NCBI RefSeq assembly: GCF_035046485.1
Contig: NC_085138.1
Location: 448,485,204-448,549,203, forward strand
Length of the DNA: 64,000 nt
From: Aedes albopictus
Lineage: Eukaryota; Arthropoda; Insecta; Diptera; Culicidae
Reading direction: 5' to 3'
In this document: piece by piece, positions 12,640-25,005 of the stretch
How positions within the stretch are numbered: the first letter of the stretch is position 1
How the letters are laid out: each line of letters begins with the position of its first letter
The notes under the pieces: model-generated
What the model was told of the DNA's origin: nothing
Database searches by the model: none
Seen by the model: the letters and a program-made list of their open reading frames with translations, nothing else
Made by a program: the position numbers and the translations under genes

Positions 12640-13480
12640 ATGGTTTGAATTCAAAATTTAAATTTAAAATACAAACTTTTAATATGTTATCTCCTTTTTC
12701 TAGAAATTTTTATTATCTATGCTTTTTTTCTATTTCAGGTAAGCCACTTTAAAATCCATTTGAGGAACAGCGAATTAAGTATGTTTTTTAACACTCAAGT
12801 GTTTGCGCTGTTATATTCCGAACAACACGTTGAAAAATCCTCGCTTTTTTGTAATCAGCATTTGCCATCAACCTTGTCCTGTCGTGATAGACATAATTGA
12901 TAGAACTTCCAAAACTCTCATTCTTATTTTCACCTTTACAAAAAAGGGCCCATTTAGACGGAATGATAAGCTTTTTGCAATAAAATTTTCTTGAGTTCGT
13001 TGGGCATGGAGTATCTTCATGCCTGCCTCACGAATGATGCAAAAGAATGCAAGATAAAGTTTTTTCTTTGTATTTAAAAACAAAAATCAAAGAAATTTAA
13101 ACAAATTGAATGAATTTTAAGGCTAATTTTTAACAAAGATTGTATTTCCAATTCCTATGCAACAAAAACACAAATTTTTAATTATTTGCAGCCATCTTTT
13201 GTGAACGTGATCTCTTGTTCATATTTTTTTCTTGTTGACATCGTTAATGGTTGAAAATCAACTATGGCGAATAATTGGTAATATAGTCATAATTGGAACA
13301 CTTACCCTATATCTGATTCGCTGTAGTAGGTAAACGGTAACGATTATTACTGAACGCTTGGTTACGAAGTGTCATGGAAATTTCCTAACGAGTCATGAAT
13401 AATCACTGCAGTTCTTCTAGCTTAAGCTGTTCGAATTGGGAATTCTTGTCTTTTCACCCGGTTATTATTCATAACACGAT
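12640..13480. other. AT-rich stretch, nothing recognised
   Basis: No gene, RNA or clear repeat boundary was found in this stretch. Confidence 0.35.
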
Positions 13481-13481
13481 T

Positions 13482-13594
13482 TGACCATTCTCAGGTCACT
13501 CTGACAGTTCTGCATCAGTAAGACAAAGGAGGCCTTGGCTTTTGTACTTTTTTTCGCTCATGCGTTATCCATCAAAGTGACCTGAGATCTGTTA
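13482..13594. mobile_element. Short inverted-repeat element (ctcaggtca family)
   Basis: The left end tgaccattctcaggtca and right end tgacctgagatctgtta are imperfect inverted repeats. A relative with the same ends lies at 34552-34674, and the DNA just downstream of both copies also matches (aatgaagaat). Confidence 0.5.
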
Positions 13595-13599
13595 TAAAT

Positions 13600-15600
13600 T
13601 TTCTTCGTGCAATGAAGAATGCCCGTCGTTACAGACCCTATTCTCAATAATATGTATCGCATACCCCTACCACCTAGTAGGCGATGTGATACATGTGAGA
13701 GCGCGGTTATTGACGGCTCTGCGGGTGAGATCAATAAACGCTAAAAGGTCGATCGGTGAGTGAGTGATTCCAAAGGAACCTCGAGCTGTTGTACCGATAC
13801 GCGAAGATGATGCTCTCGTAGAACAAGTCCGGGCGCTCACCCACGTGGTGACCGACCGCGGCGCTCCAAGACGATTCTCATTAGCGGCTCTCTTTCGCGT
13901 TCGCGTGTCGATTGATGACGACACCACACACGATCGCGTGGAGGATATCGAGCGCGCTCGTACACTAGCGCCAGCTTAAGCATAGATTTACTTCCGCGAT
14001 TTTGAGCGCGAATCAACAATAAAAATGATGACGACAACGACGATGACTACGGGTTGTCCGATTTCAGGGACATCGGTGGTCGATTTGTGTTCACTTTCGG
14101 TATTTGAACTCGTCATCCCCTTTGACTAAAAACAGGCAAACACAGACACAGATGATGGTGCTGTTGATGGAAGCGCTACCTATTTGCAAATACGCAAATC
14201 GTATCTCGGCGTTGTTGGAATGTCATGTCGTTAGGCAAGGGGATGAATCGAATCGGAAGCGAAGAAGAGAACGAAAATTCGCGCATTTGAACGGAACCCA
14301 CGTTCACGGTCGTTCAAATTATAAAACAGCCAGCAGCAGGCTATTGTTCGGGTCAGGATGATGTGTCGCCATGGCATCATCGGCAAGGCTGCTTGCGGCG
14401 GCTAGAACCCAGTCGCCGCGAGCTCGGTTGCTGCGATGAGCTCTTTTTTTGGCGAACGTTAATTTGAATTCAAGGACTTCGCCGTGGCGTGTGAGGAGTT
14501 TCGGGAAGAAAAGAAACCCAAAACAGCAGCCAGTAGAATTTGTATTGAGGAAAGAAGAATTTCGCTTCAGGTATAGAAACGAATCAGTTTCTCTTGAATG
14601 ATTCTGAAATGAAATAGATCCTCTGGCAACACCTGTTTGTGTCGATCATGTGTGCCGGCCAGAACTAGCAGAAATTCGCGGAAGTGTTATTACGCAGCAA
14701 GATTTGGCTCCAAACAGAGGTAAACCCAAGAGCGAAGAACACGTCAGAACCAAGAAAACTTGGCAACAAAAACCCACTCGATCAGAACGCTTTTTTGCAG
14801 TGTATGTAGGCTAACGCGTTCCCATTCGCCTGCTTAAGATTCGCTGAATATGAATTAAAAAGGTAGAATGGTAAGCAAAAGAAGTACACAATAAATAGCA
14901 ATTTTAATGTAGGTAGAGCAGAACCAGAACACTGGGAAAGCAGAACACTCCCGTCGTCAGCGAATGTAAGGCGGCGTGAAGAATGATTGGACCAGTCGGC
15001 AAAGGGGGAATCACAACAAAGTGTAGAAGTACCTACCATACCACACAGCAAGCGAGGTTTTTTTAAAGTTAATTGTTGTACATAGAAATGAAGAACTGGG
15101 CGACGGCGGCGGAGTAGGCGCAGCGTAACGTGGGGCAACAAACGCGGAACGATGATCGAAGGGGGCTTTGCACTGGAGTGCTGTTCGGCTCGATGAAACC
15201 TTGACTCTTGTGTTGGGCGAAAACCGAGCAAGGTATAAAATGAACCAAGGTCATAGCCCTATCGTCGTCGACCGGGTTCCGTCGAATCCACCAATACCTA
15301 GAAGCGCTGGCTGGTCGACTGGCTGACAGACTGACTGGAGGTTTGAATTGTTGTTGTTGTTGGTTTGGTACTGTTTGGGTTTTAGGTTTTCCGTTTGGAG
15401 TGTTGGTGCTCTTCAACGATGGGGCGCACGCGAATGCTTTCACGGCATCGCATCGCTCGCTCGGTTGGTCCCTAGCGTGCTGCGCGCTGTGTACAAGCTC
15501 GGTGAAAATGGGGAATGGGCTTTTCGCTTTTCATGTCCAATGTTCAGCGTTTGGGGCAGTGTTGGCAGCTTGGGAATATTTTCTAAACAAACCTAAGTAT
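13600..15600. other. GC-rich, repeat-poor island
   Basis: The base composition changes sharply from the AT-rich flanks and CpG is frequent. No frame has a recognisable protein. Visible signals are a TATAAAA at 14320-14326 with a tcag about 35 bp downstream, and a CCAAGGTCA nuclear-receptor half-site at 15245-15253. It could be a promoter, enhancer or untranslated exon of E75 or of another gene. Function is not shown by the sequence. Confidence 0.35.
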
Positions 15601-15694
15601 ATAAGGTTCAAAGTAAAACATGTTCACATAACATTTAGGAACATCAGGATATGCAAACTAAAGTCTTCACAATGGAAGGTGAACTACATAACTT

Positions 15695-15955
15695 TCTTCT
15701 AAGATTGACCAGGAGTTCCTTCTGGTATTCATCGAGGAGTTCTTTCTAAGATATGTTTTTCTGAGAATTCTAATTTCATAGATTTTTCCAGAAGCTCCAG
15801 AAGTTTTCTCTTGAGATTCCACCAACACTTTTTTTTGTATCCCTCCACTCCAGGAATCTTTCACGACTGCTCCTGAAATTTCATTTGGAATGCCTCCAGG
15901 AGTTCTTTCTAAGATTCGTTCAGGAGTTCTTTAGTAATTACTCCATTAAGATTCT
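15695..15955. repeat. Short 12-bp-period array
   Basis: Diverged caggagttcctt and ttcctccagga units, closely related to 17090-17340, where the same non-periodic segment (agaagctccagaagt) recurs. Confidence 0.6.
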
Positions 15956-16016
15956 TTAAAAAAATCCGTTCTGATAAACGTGAACAAACAAACGCAAATA
16001 TGAGAGCATGCATATA

Positions 16017-16091
16017 TACACCGTGAACTGGAACTAGTTCCAGCTGTCAATATGGGCGTTCTAGAGACCGTGACATCTAGTTCACGGTGTA
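16017..16091. repeat. Short palindromic element
   Basis: tacaccgtgaact at the left edge is the reverse complement of agttcacggtgta at the right edge, enclosing about 48 bp that also contains the small palindrome ggaactagttcc. Confidence 0.6.
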
Positions 16092-16965
16092 CATTTCTTA
16101 TTGTTGTTATCGTTGCTATGCATAGTTCCCGTTTGTTCCTGTTTCCGTGACTGAGAGTGCACGTATATCGGAACGGATTTTTTTGCGTGCAATAATCATC
16201 AAATTTTGCAGGCATAATATAATCAACTACCTTCTGTGAAAATTTCATGAAATTTGGCAGAGAAATTCAGTTATGAATGGGCAAACATCGCATATGAAAA
16301 ACACGAAAAATTTTCACTGGCACTCACCTCTACCAACACCAGTAGCTGTCAAGCCAATTGATCAAAGTTGATGAAATTTTGCAAAAAAGTGTCTCTATAA
16401 GTACCGTAACTGCTAACGAAATTTCATCATTATCATTACAATACTTTGAACTGTAGTGTAAAATAACCATCTGTTATGCGAATGAAAATTGGTCATGATT
16501 GTACAAAATGCTTAAAACCACGTCTGTTTGGTTTTCATCTACAGTCAAAAGTAATGCATCGATTTTTATTAAATTTGTCTCAAACAATGGACATGCACCA
16601 AAGAGTTCTCAGTCAATTATTTGGCCAATTTTACCGATTCATAACAGAGCTACAGCCGTACTTCTGTGTCCCGATTATTGCGGATACAGGCTTTATATAA
16701 GGTTCAAATCAAGACATTTTCATGTAAAATTCAGGAACATTTGGATCTGTAAACAAAGTGAAATTCGCACAAAACGATCAAAGTGTATAAGACTGGGGGA
16801 AAAAAAATGCAAATATAACAAATTTCATTAACATCATCATATTTCATTAACAGAAACATAAAAATGGTTTGATGGGTGAAAATAATTCTAATTTCGTCGG
16901 CTTTCTATTGGTTCTTATTGCTAGTGGGAGCTCTTTGTGACATTTTTTACAGAAGATCATTGTGG
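16092..16965. other. AT-rich stretch, nothing recognised
   Basis: No gene was recognised. A segment near 15596-15660 (ataaggttca, aggaacatcaggat) recurs near 16695-16755, indicating an old dispersed repeat. Confidence 0.4.
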
Positions 16966-16969
16966 AATT

Positions 16970-17531
16970 CCTCCAGAGATTTTTTTCATTCCTCCAGGAA
17001 TTCCTTTTGGAATTCCTACAGGAGTTTCTTCTGGCTATGAGATTTTAGAATCTTTATTGTTTTATTGATAAAATTTTCTACTGTGATTGACCAGGAGTTC
17101 CTTCTGGTATTCCTCGAGGATTTCGTTCTAAGATTCCTCCAGGTATGCCTTCATCGGTTCCTCTAGAAGCTCCAGAAGTATTCTTTTAAGTTTCCACCAA
17201 TACTTTATTTTGACATCCCTCCACTCCAGTTATGATCCGCGAATGCTTCTGAAGTTCCTTTCAGAATGCACCCATTAGTTCCTTGAGGGATTTCTCCAGA
17301 AATTCTTTCGAAGATTCGTCCAGGAGTTCTTCAGAGATTACTCTATTAGCATTATTTATGAATTCCTACTGTGATTTCAAAAGGAATTCTTTCTAGGACT
17401 CTTCCGGGATTTACTTCTGAGATTAATTAGGAGTTCCTTACGCAATTTCTCCAGGAGTTTTTTTTACTCAAATACCTTCCAAGATTTCTTCAGGTATTTC
17501 TTCTGGGATTTCTCCCGGACTTAATTCTAAG
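16970..17531. repeat. 12-bp-period array
   Basis: tcctccaggaattcct-type units, diverged. It is the host sequence into which the SINE at 17547 inserted. Confidence 0.7.
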
Positions 17532-17546
17532 AGTCGTGCAAGAGTT

Positions 17547-17794
17547 TCCAGTTAGCCTGGTGGTGAAACCAATGGATCGCCAATCCAGAGATGGTGGGTT
17601 CGATTCCCGTTCCGGTCGGAAAAAAATTCTCGACTACGTGTATCATTGTACTTGCCTCACAATATACAAATTCATGCAATGGCAGGCAAAGAAAGCCCTT
17701 CAATTAATAACTGTGGAAGTGCTCTAAGAACACTAAGCTGAAGCGTAGCAGACCAAGTCCCAGTGGGAAGGTAGTACCATAAAGAAGAAGAAGA
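17547..17794 (+). mobile_element. tRNA-derived SINE, copy 1
   Basis: The Pol III head has an A-box-like ttagcctggtgg near 17552 and a B box GGTTCGATTCC at 17597-17607. The body has gcctcacaatatacaaattc and the 3' tail is an AAG repeat. A 15-bp target duplication agtcgtgcaagagtt is present at 17532-17546 and 17795-17809. Related copies start at 17971 and 43541. Confidence 0.85.
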
Positions 17795-17970
17795 AGTCGT
17801 GCAAGAGTTCCTTTTGTTTTTCCTCCATGAGTTACTACTGAGGTTTACCCTGGATTGTTTTTTGGAATTTCTCTTGAATGCTTTTCTGATTTTTTCACAA
17901 GTTCTTTCTGGATTTTTCCAGGGTTTAATTCTGCGATTCATTAAAGTTCTCATGGAATACTTCTGGAGTC

Positions 17971-18919
17971 TCCAGTTTGCCTAGTGGTTAAGGCTATGGA
18001 TTGCCCGTGTAGTTGCCGGCTTAGAATAGCACTACGGACTACCTGTTCCGGGGGTAAAAGTCCACCAAACAGGTAACCCCAATTCAAGGTGTCAGGCGAC
18101 CCGTGCTGAGGGATGAATGGTTGAGGGGGTTTAAAATATGCTCGATCTTTAACGGAGCCCGTAGCGTGGGTAAGATCACCTTTTTGGGTTGCGTTGCGAC
18201 GAAAGATGTACCAAACCGAACCCTAGTCCTAACTGCTTCCAGCTAGTGGAGCAGCACATTTGAGTAATCGAAGGAAACACTTTGGTCCTTATTACATTGC
18301 ACACCTTGTTGAAAGTGATAGGTCTCGGTTTTAGGTGTGGCCGAGATGGATCTTGAAACAAGGAAAAATGGGTTAGTATTCCTAATCTTTTATTCGGTGT
18401 TCACTGGTTTGAAACAGAAAGGACTAGGGTTCCGATGCATGTTCAATATCGGTATCATTTCTTGACGTTCTCGTTAAGGGAGCCGATTTTGACTGAAAAA
18501 GGAGCGTGTTAAAAGCGGAACCTATCAATCAGAATCCTTCCTTTGCGATTATGTTGAAAATGACTACAGTAACAAAATCGAGTACTTTATAACTTCTCAA
18601 TGGTGATAAAGTAATACGACATGCACTATACAAAGGACACGGGGTATACCACAATAGATCAAAATATTGGTCGCAGTGGTTATGTCCCGAACAGAGAAAA
18701 AAAAAGGCTATGGATCGCCAATCCGGAGATGACGGGTTCGATTCCCGTTCCGGTCGGGAAAATTTTCTCGACTCCCTGGGCATAGTGTATCATTGCACTT
18801 GCCTCACAATATACAAATTCATGCAATGGCAGGCAAAGAAAGCCCTTCAATTAATAACTGTGGGAGACAGGGCAAGTCCCAGTGGGAACGTAGTGCCATA
18901 AAGAAGAAGAAGAAGAAGA
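17971..18919 (+). mobile_element. tRNA-derived SINE, copy 2, split by an insertion
   Basis: It is the same SINE family as 17547-17794. The head (tccagtttgcctagtggtta) is interrupted after ggctatgga by a 703-bp insertion and resumes at 18715, with the B box GGTTCGATTCC at 18735-18745. The AAG tail is followed by agtcgtgcaagagtt at 18920-18934, as in copy 1, but no matching duplication lies at its left edge. Copy 2 therefore appears to have arisen by tandem duplication of copy 1 plus flank (period about 424 bp), not by a fresh insertion. The 3' part lacks about 30 bp relative to copy 1. Confidence 0.8.
18001..18703 (+). mobile_element. Poly(A)-tailed retrotransposed insertion inside SINE copy 2
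   Basis: The insertion ends in an A run and is bounded by an 11-bp direct duplication of SINE sequence, aaggctatgga, at 17990-18000 and 18704-18714. This is the signature of target-primed reverse transcription. The body has no open frame resembling a LINE protein; it may be a 5'-truncated LINE 3' region, a SINE of another family or a processed RNA. The source is not recognised. Confidence 0.8.
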
Positions 18920-18934
18920 AGTCGTGCAAGAGTT

Positions 18935-19640
18935 CCTTCTGTTTTTCCTCCATGAGTTACTACCGAGGTTTATCCTGGAGTGTTTTTTTGGGATTTCTCT
19001 TGAATTCCTTTCTGATTTTTTTTCACGAGTTCTTTCTGGATTTGTCCAGGGTTTAATTCTGCGATTCATTAAAGTTCTCCAGGAATACTTCTGGAACTTT
19101 TTTTGGGATTACTTCAGCAACTACTACTAGGAGTCCACCAGGAATTTCTTCACGAGTTTCTACCACCTTCTGGAATTTCTCCAGGAACTCCTTCTGGGAT
19201 TCTTTCAGAAGTTCCTGGAGATCCTTTTGAAATCCACCCCAAAGTCTATTCTAGAACTCTCCCAGAGGTGTTCAATGAAAATCCTTCAATAGTTCATAAC
19301 AGAACTCCTCCAGAAGGTTTTTAGGGAATTGCTTTGAGAGTTCTGTTAGGAATTTTTCCATGAGTTTCTTACGAAATTCCTACAATTGATTTATTGAGTA
19401 ATTTCTTCCTAGATGAATGACGAGGGAACTCCTAAAGGAACTCAGAAGGAAATTTCATGAGGAATCCGAAAAATAAACCTCCTGGAGAAATTCCAGAAGA
19501 AACTTCTGGGAGGAACTCCAAACTTCACTGAAGAAACTCCTTGGCGATTCTGAGAGACAGTCTCTAGAGAAATCCCAGAAGAAGCTCCTGGAGAAATCTT
19601 GGATACAGTTCCTGAAAGAATCTCGGAATTACATGAGCAA
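18935..19640. repeat. Duplicated flank followed by 12-bp-period array
   Basis: The part to about 19097 matches 17810-17970 with scattered differences, being the flank part of the tandem duplication. Beyond it, ttctccaggaactcctt units continue to about 19640. Confidence 0.65.
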
Positions 19641-22600
19641 CCTCAGATGGAATGAGAGCTTGATGGAAAGAGAGCTTGAGATATTATTACTTCTTTGGCT
19701 TTATTCTTTAGTCTTAGCGTTTGGTCTTTAGTTTTATTAGTTTTGTAATGGGTGAATTACATGTGTGTCCAGATTGTCAGGTATATCATGTATGTATTCT
19801 ACAACCTGATGTTGAATCGGTCCAACCTGGTTTATCGATTAGTGTCTGTGCTATCGGGCGATTGGTTTCTACAACATTACTTCCTTGTCGTTCATCACTT
19901 CGAGCGCCGCTAAACCAGTATCAAACCTATAGTAATCCTTGGGCAGTCTAGACGTCAGTCCGTCATACAACGGCATGTACTTCTCTGTTGACCCGTTTCC
20001 AGCTGTTCCATAATCCAATAAATGATGACTTCTGATCCTGGATATCACGGAATATCCAGGTTGTACAGGTTTGACACTGATACTGTTGCATGACGCAATC
20101 ATCACCCATTTCATAACCTTGTACGCGATCTCCGAACTGAGAATGATCCGCAGTAAACCACGCCGATGAACGTGAATGCGTAAGGATTCTGATAGTGGAT
20201 TCATCTTGACAACTCGTGGGATGGCTTTGTTGACAGTGCACCACGTACACTGTTTCTGTCAAATGATGATCCGAAGTTTAGATTATGTGAAATGTTTGGC
20301 GTATTGTAACAAATGAAAAAAAAAATTAACATTTCCTGGCCCACGTTGGGTATTACGAACAAACAATAATGGAACACTATAAATGCTCTGATTCCTTTAC
20401 ATTACGGAAATTAAATAGAACATTACAAATGCACAATACATATAGTAGTTCGAATTAACACTTAAACACAATACCTATCACAGGATGACGAGGCTTTACT
20501 AATTGGTTAGGGTCCATTAGTTATCCTGAAATTATGTTTTGAATGACATTTAGCCTTTTAGTTGACAGTCATTGCTGTTGCGTTCATAGCTTGATCTTGT
20601 CTAGGAAAACTAATCCTAATCGACCACCCCGAATCGGATTTTAATGCAAGACGACTGCATTTTGATGTCCGTGCTAGGGATAGATCTGCCTGCCTTGCAG
20701 TTATTTGTCGCCAGAAATGATCTGAAAGTATGCAACCACTCTGATTGCTAGGGCTATATCCTCCTGCGTGATAGAAGAACCCTATAAATGTACATTTGAA
20801 TTAGTAGAATATTCAGTAGTAGTTAAAATCGAACGTGCCACTGAGAAATAAAACTGGTAACAGTATTTCGTCGAACACCGTTTGGTTATTTCCGTGTGAG
20901 AAGCACTGACAGTAGAAAAAAAACGAGCAACCCGTTGCACAAGAAAACATCAAGTACCCGAAAATGTAAAAATGGGTCTTGATGTAAAGATAAATGTGCT
21001 TTTTGATGTTATGACAATACATCATGAAAGAAGGTCATGATTTATCATAACTCATTTTGTCGTAAGGCAACCTTAGCGTTACGTTTTAGATAATTGTTGA
21101 GGGAAAATGGCAAATTGGCATGGAAAAATGCACTTCGGAACTATGAAGTTACTTAGAACCTAAGCATAATTTATGATTCTAGTTTTTGTGATTTATGATC
21201 CATATTTTTTTCCCAAAATGGCAATCAGAGTCATAAAATCATGAAGCTTTATAACCACGAACACGATTCATGAAAACATGATGGGTCTAGAGATTGTTAT
21301 TTATGATTCATATGTCATCGAAAAAATATATAAATCAATATACAAATTTTATTCGAGTCGGGTATTTCGGCCAGCCTTCAGCATCATTACATCCACCGCA
21401 AGTTCAGGAGTCTTATGGTCATCAAGTGGGTCTGCTCGTGGGAAATCGGTATGACGATGGCAAGTAGGACCGATTTAGCTAATGTAATAGAGGACGGGTT
21501 TCGGCTCCATTTTCTACTGCAAATATGTTAGAAACCTAACCTCAAATAATGAGTATATGCCTTAGCATTTATCATGGCATTTATAGCGTAAAACTTAATA
21601 GAAAGTGTCATCATGTACAGTTTCAGACAGAAACAGAAAAGCATTGTTAAAATTAGAAAATGGTCAATGCTGCTGGAACATTTTATTTTTACGGCTTACG
21701 GAATAACGGAATGGGGACTTACCTCCTTCATCTCTTGCAAAAAACAGAAAACGCTTCAACATTTTTTTACCCGCTGCTTGAAACCTAGAACAAGCGTTTG
21801 TGTACTTGTTTGATTTCTCACTAATTTACCTTTCTGAACTGAGAAAAAATATAAAAATAAACAACATTTCCATTTTCCATCACAAAACATCGCCGATAGA
21901 ATGGTACGCCTTTTTTTATTTATTAACGTGTATTTTAACATGAGCTAATTCTACACTACGGGACGCCTTGACTGAGATGAAAAAAATGACTGACAGCTTT
22001 GCATTGCGACGCGTTTTGCGGCACCAAATACTTTGTTTTGATTTATGGCTTTATGACTCGAAGTCAACCCAAGTAACAATTTGTATCCTTTCTGCTCTTA
22101 GACATTATTTATTGAGGTTTTGTCATGGATTTGTTAAGCCCTTTAAGGTTTGGTGATGCAGTCTAAATTGCCAAGCAGCTTTAACGATACAAGCAACTTT
22201 AAAACACTTTGGAGATATCTAGAAATTCATTGAATAAAACTTATCTGCTTGCCTTTTCGCTAAGCAAAATTTTCATTGTAACCGAGCTGTAAAGAGCGTA
22301 TAAAAACTTGGTTTAAAAACCTTTTTCTAAGCCGCAGGCATATCACGTCTTATCAGTTTTAAAACCTGACAGATTACAGAAAGTCGTAATAAAGCCATCT
22401 TAAACCTTTTTGGAATAACCACTGGAAGCATTAAAGCTAGCTAAGGAGCTAGCAATGCGATCATATTTTGATCAATAGATTTATGCCACACAAACAGAAA
22501 AGGAAACAACTTTGTTTTATTATATTTGAAGTAAATCTGATGGGAAAATCTCTGGCGGGCTTAATTTTTACAGCTAGGCGGCCAAACTAACCTTGTAATG

Positions 22601-24180
22601 CGCATTTGTGACCAGAATTTCAGAAGCAACCGATGGGTGGTAGGGATGGCATCATTTGCTCTGGCTCCGGCATCATGGTAGTTCACTTTTATGTGAGAAA
22701 AGCCAGATGCAACCGGTTTACGAAAATCTTTATTGATTTTCACTGTATACTTACCATGCGAGCAAATAAAACAACTTAGAAAATGAAACACCACTGAGAA
22801 TTTTGCGAAAATAGTTTGTTTACATTTCGCAGCAGCAGCGACTTCTTAAGAGCATACAGTCTGGGTCCACATTTTATAAAACCTATTTGTGTTTGAGTAG
22901 TGCACAAATGTATGCGTTAAGAATAAGTAGGTATACGCTAGTCTTCGCACCGTATTCATAAAGTACAGCAACTCTAGAACATGTTGCTTTTACACCTAAC
23001 TGATCTTAAACAATCTCAAACAAAACTAGGAGGGTCTAACATGACGGCATCCATATTTTTCAACACGATGATCAATTCCTGCTTGGAAATTATGTTCGCC
23101 ATGTTGATGTTTGGATTGTGATTCGAATGCATAGTTTAGCAAGCTAGATTAAAATTGTTATTTTTAGAATGCCCAAATCCTCAAAATGGCGTGGCGCTTT
23201 GCCTTATTCAGAAGTATTTTAATGCATTACACCGGCAATTTTTTTTGGCATGAATTTATATGTCATAGCAACAGAGATTTCCTCCGTGAAAATTGAAAAC
23301 TAAATATTGTTGACATGGATGACCGACATAATTGTCGTTTTTTTTATTATCAATAATTTGCAATTGCACTGCCAGTTAATGTGATGATACTTGTTTCAGA
23401 TTAACTTTAAGACTTTGGCTTTAATAGTTCTTTTAAGATGTTTTTTGAACTTTTAAACGGCTTATTTGTTTTCTTGCAACCTACAAACAGATCTTATCTA
23501 TGCTGTGTAGTATACTACAAGAATATACCATAAACCAAGTAGCATGTTCAACGTTTTAAGCAATGGTTTTAACAACCTCCAGTAGGGTGGGCCTGTTAAA
23601 CCCTTTCGGGTTTAATAGGGTTTTATAATGGGTTTATTAGAGCTGTTAAAACCACTAAGCTTTAAAACAAGTTTTAACGGTTAGATTATAACAACAACTT
23701 GTATTCTATAAGAAAACTAAAAATGCTACTTGGGCAAGTTTAGATGAAATATAGTCATCGTTTTATGTTTACAGTAAACCGAGTCATGTTTGCAGGTATC
23801 AAAGCCATGGTTTCATGACTAAGCGTCATTATATTTTATTGTTAAAAACTAGAATAGCTTTGAATAACGCTTCTCGCAAAAATGACTTCCGATCATGAGA
23901 AAGGTTATATTTGTTCATGATAACCATCGTTTAGGTCATGAACGTTTGCAACAAATCTTTCTCTAGCAGTAGCTATTAAACGTTGAAGACTGTAGAACCT
24001 CCTGAAGTTGAAGAGTGGTTCTTCTGTTCAGGATGGAATCCATCTTCATTCTTCCAGTTTGGTATTGTATGTTGCTTTAATAACAAAACACGCTGCCAGC
24101 TTCCAGCCGGCATTTCTGAATCATCGCAACGAATCCAGCATCACCTTTGCTGCTGTTTGTGTTAGTGAGATCGGAGAAAC
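19641..24180. other. AT-rich DNA with old LTR/MITE-like pieces, no gene
   Basis: No convincing coding sequence. The frames at 19869-20262 are not recognised. The stretch 20340-20810 resembles a decayed LTR and shares aacaaacaataatgg with DNA near 36480. At 22068 cccaagtaacaatttg and at 23724-23734 tgctacttggg form a possible inverted pair about 1.66 kb apart, and aaccaagtagcatgttcaac recurs at 23534, so 22068-23734 may be an old MITE. The remainder shows nothing I can name. Confidence 0.35.
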
Positions 24181-24189
24181 GTCAGTCTC

Positions 24190-24740
24190 CCGCCTGTTTA
24201 TTGGCTGGCGACGACTCTGGTGATGGTTTCACCCGCGGCGGATTCAAATCGTCGCGTTCGATAAGGGGGGAAAACCGACAATATCCTGGATTTCGCTCAT
24301 CGAAATGAACTGCCGATAATTCCGTTGATCTAATTGAATTCATGACAGAACGACTGGTAGGCAGCTTATGGCCCTGCTGGATAAAGTTCATCAAGCGTGT
24401 ACCAATGAATGCCGCCTGGAGCTCTTTATACACGTTATTGACATCGGCGCACTTTTGTTTTGGTCGAATTAAGTACGAATAGGAGTCCCCTTTCCTGATC
24501 TTCATTCCGAAAGTAAGCGACGTAAGAATGTGGCGTTTCACTTGTATCCACGAACTCGAGAAGCTGTTGACTCTGAAGACTATAAGTAACGCAATTTGGA
24601 AAGTAGTGACGTGGAACTTTTAGCTTGGGTAGCTGTTGAAGAACTTGAATCCACTGCTGCCAACGCTCGTAGTCGTCACGCGTCTTACGACAGTGAGTTG
24701 GATGAAGACCCGAGAACATACCGGTCAATATTCTGCTCCA
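24190..24740 (-). pseudogene. BEL/Pao-type pol fragment (RNase H region)
   Basis: Read on the minus strand, the order is RWQQWIQVLQQLPKLKVPRH, then LLEFVDTSETPHSYVAYFR, then ELQAAFIGTRLMNFI. This matches the end of the reverse transcriptase/RNase H region of BEL/Pao retrotransposon polyproteins. The match moves from one frame to another near 24440-24540, so there is at least one frameshift. Upstream and downstream domains are missing and the D-x-S-E core reads DTSE. It is a dead fragment. Confidence 0.7.
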
Positions 24741-24854
24741 ATAAAAATTACTGGAAAAACTTGTACAGAAAAGTATGGATATATTGTTTTTAATTATATG
24801 AGTTTTATAGGAAATAGATATTGCATCTATAAAATAATGCGACACACGTGCTTG

Positions 24855-25005
24855 TTGTGCTCCTAGCAACAATAAGAAACGGTCATAGCAGTCGGGAACC
24901 ATCTAGGAAGCTACAATAGGGTGACACGTGGTGACATAAAGACGTTGTATTCAAGATTGTTTCACACCGCAAGTAATTCAATGATTCAGAATTTTCTGTT
25001 TATTT
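24855..25005. repeat. Direct repeat, left copy (possible BEL-type LTR piece)
   Basis: The segment with gtgacacgtggtgacataaa and the following roughly 80 bp recurs, diverged, at 26605-26760. The two copies are about 1.75 kb apart and adjoin the BEL/Pao fragment, so they may be remnants of its LTRs or of a related element. Confidence 0.5.

Noticed and set aside
17552..17610. tRNA gene suggested by A and B boxes
   Set aside because: The boxes are the Pol III head of a SINE with a tail repeat and target duplication. No complete cloverleaf is apparent, and the same holds at 11591, 18735, 25018 and 43548.
24435..24902. 155-codon minus-strand frame as an intact gene
   Set aside because: Only its C-terminal half matches BEL/Pao pol and the match continues in another frame, so it is a pseudogene fragment.
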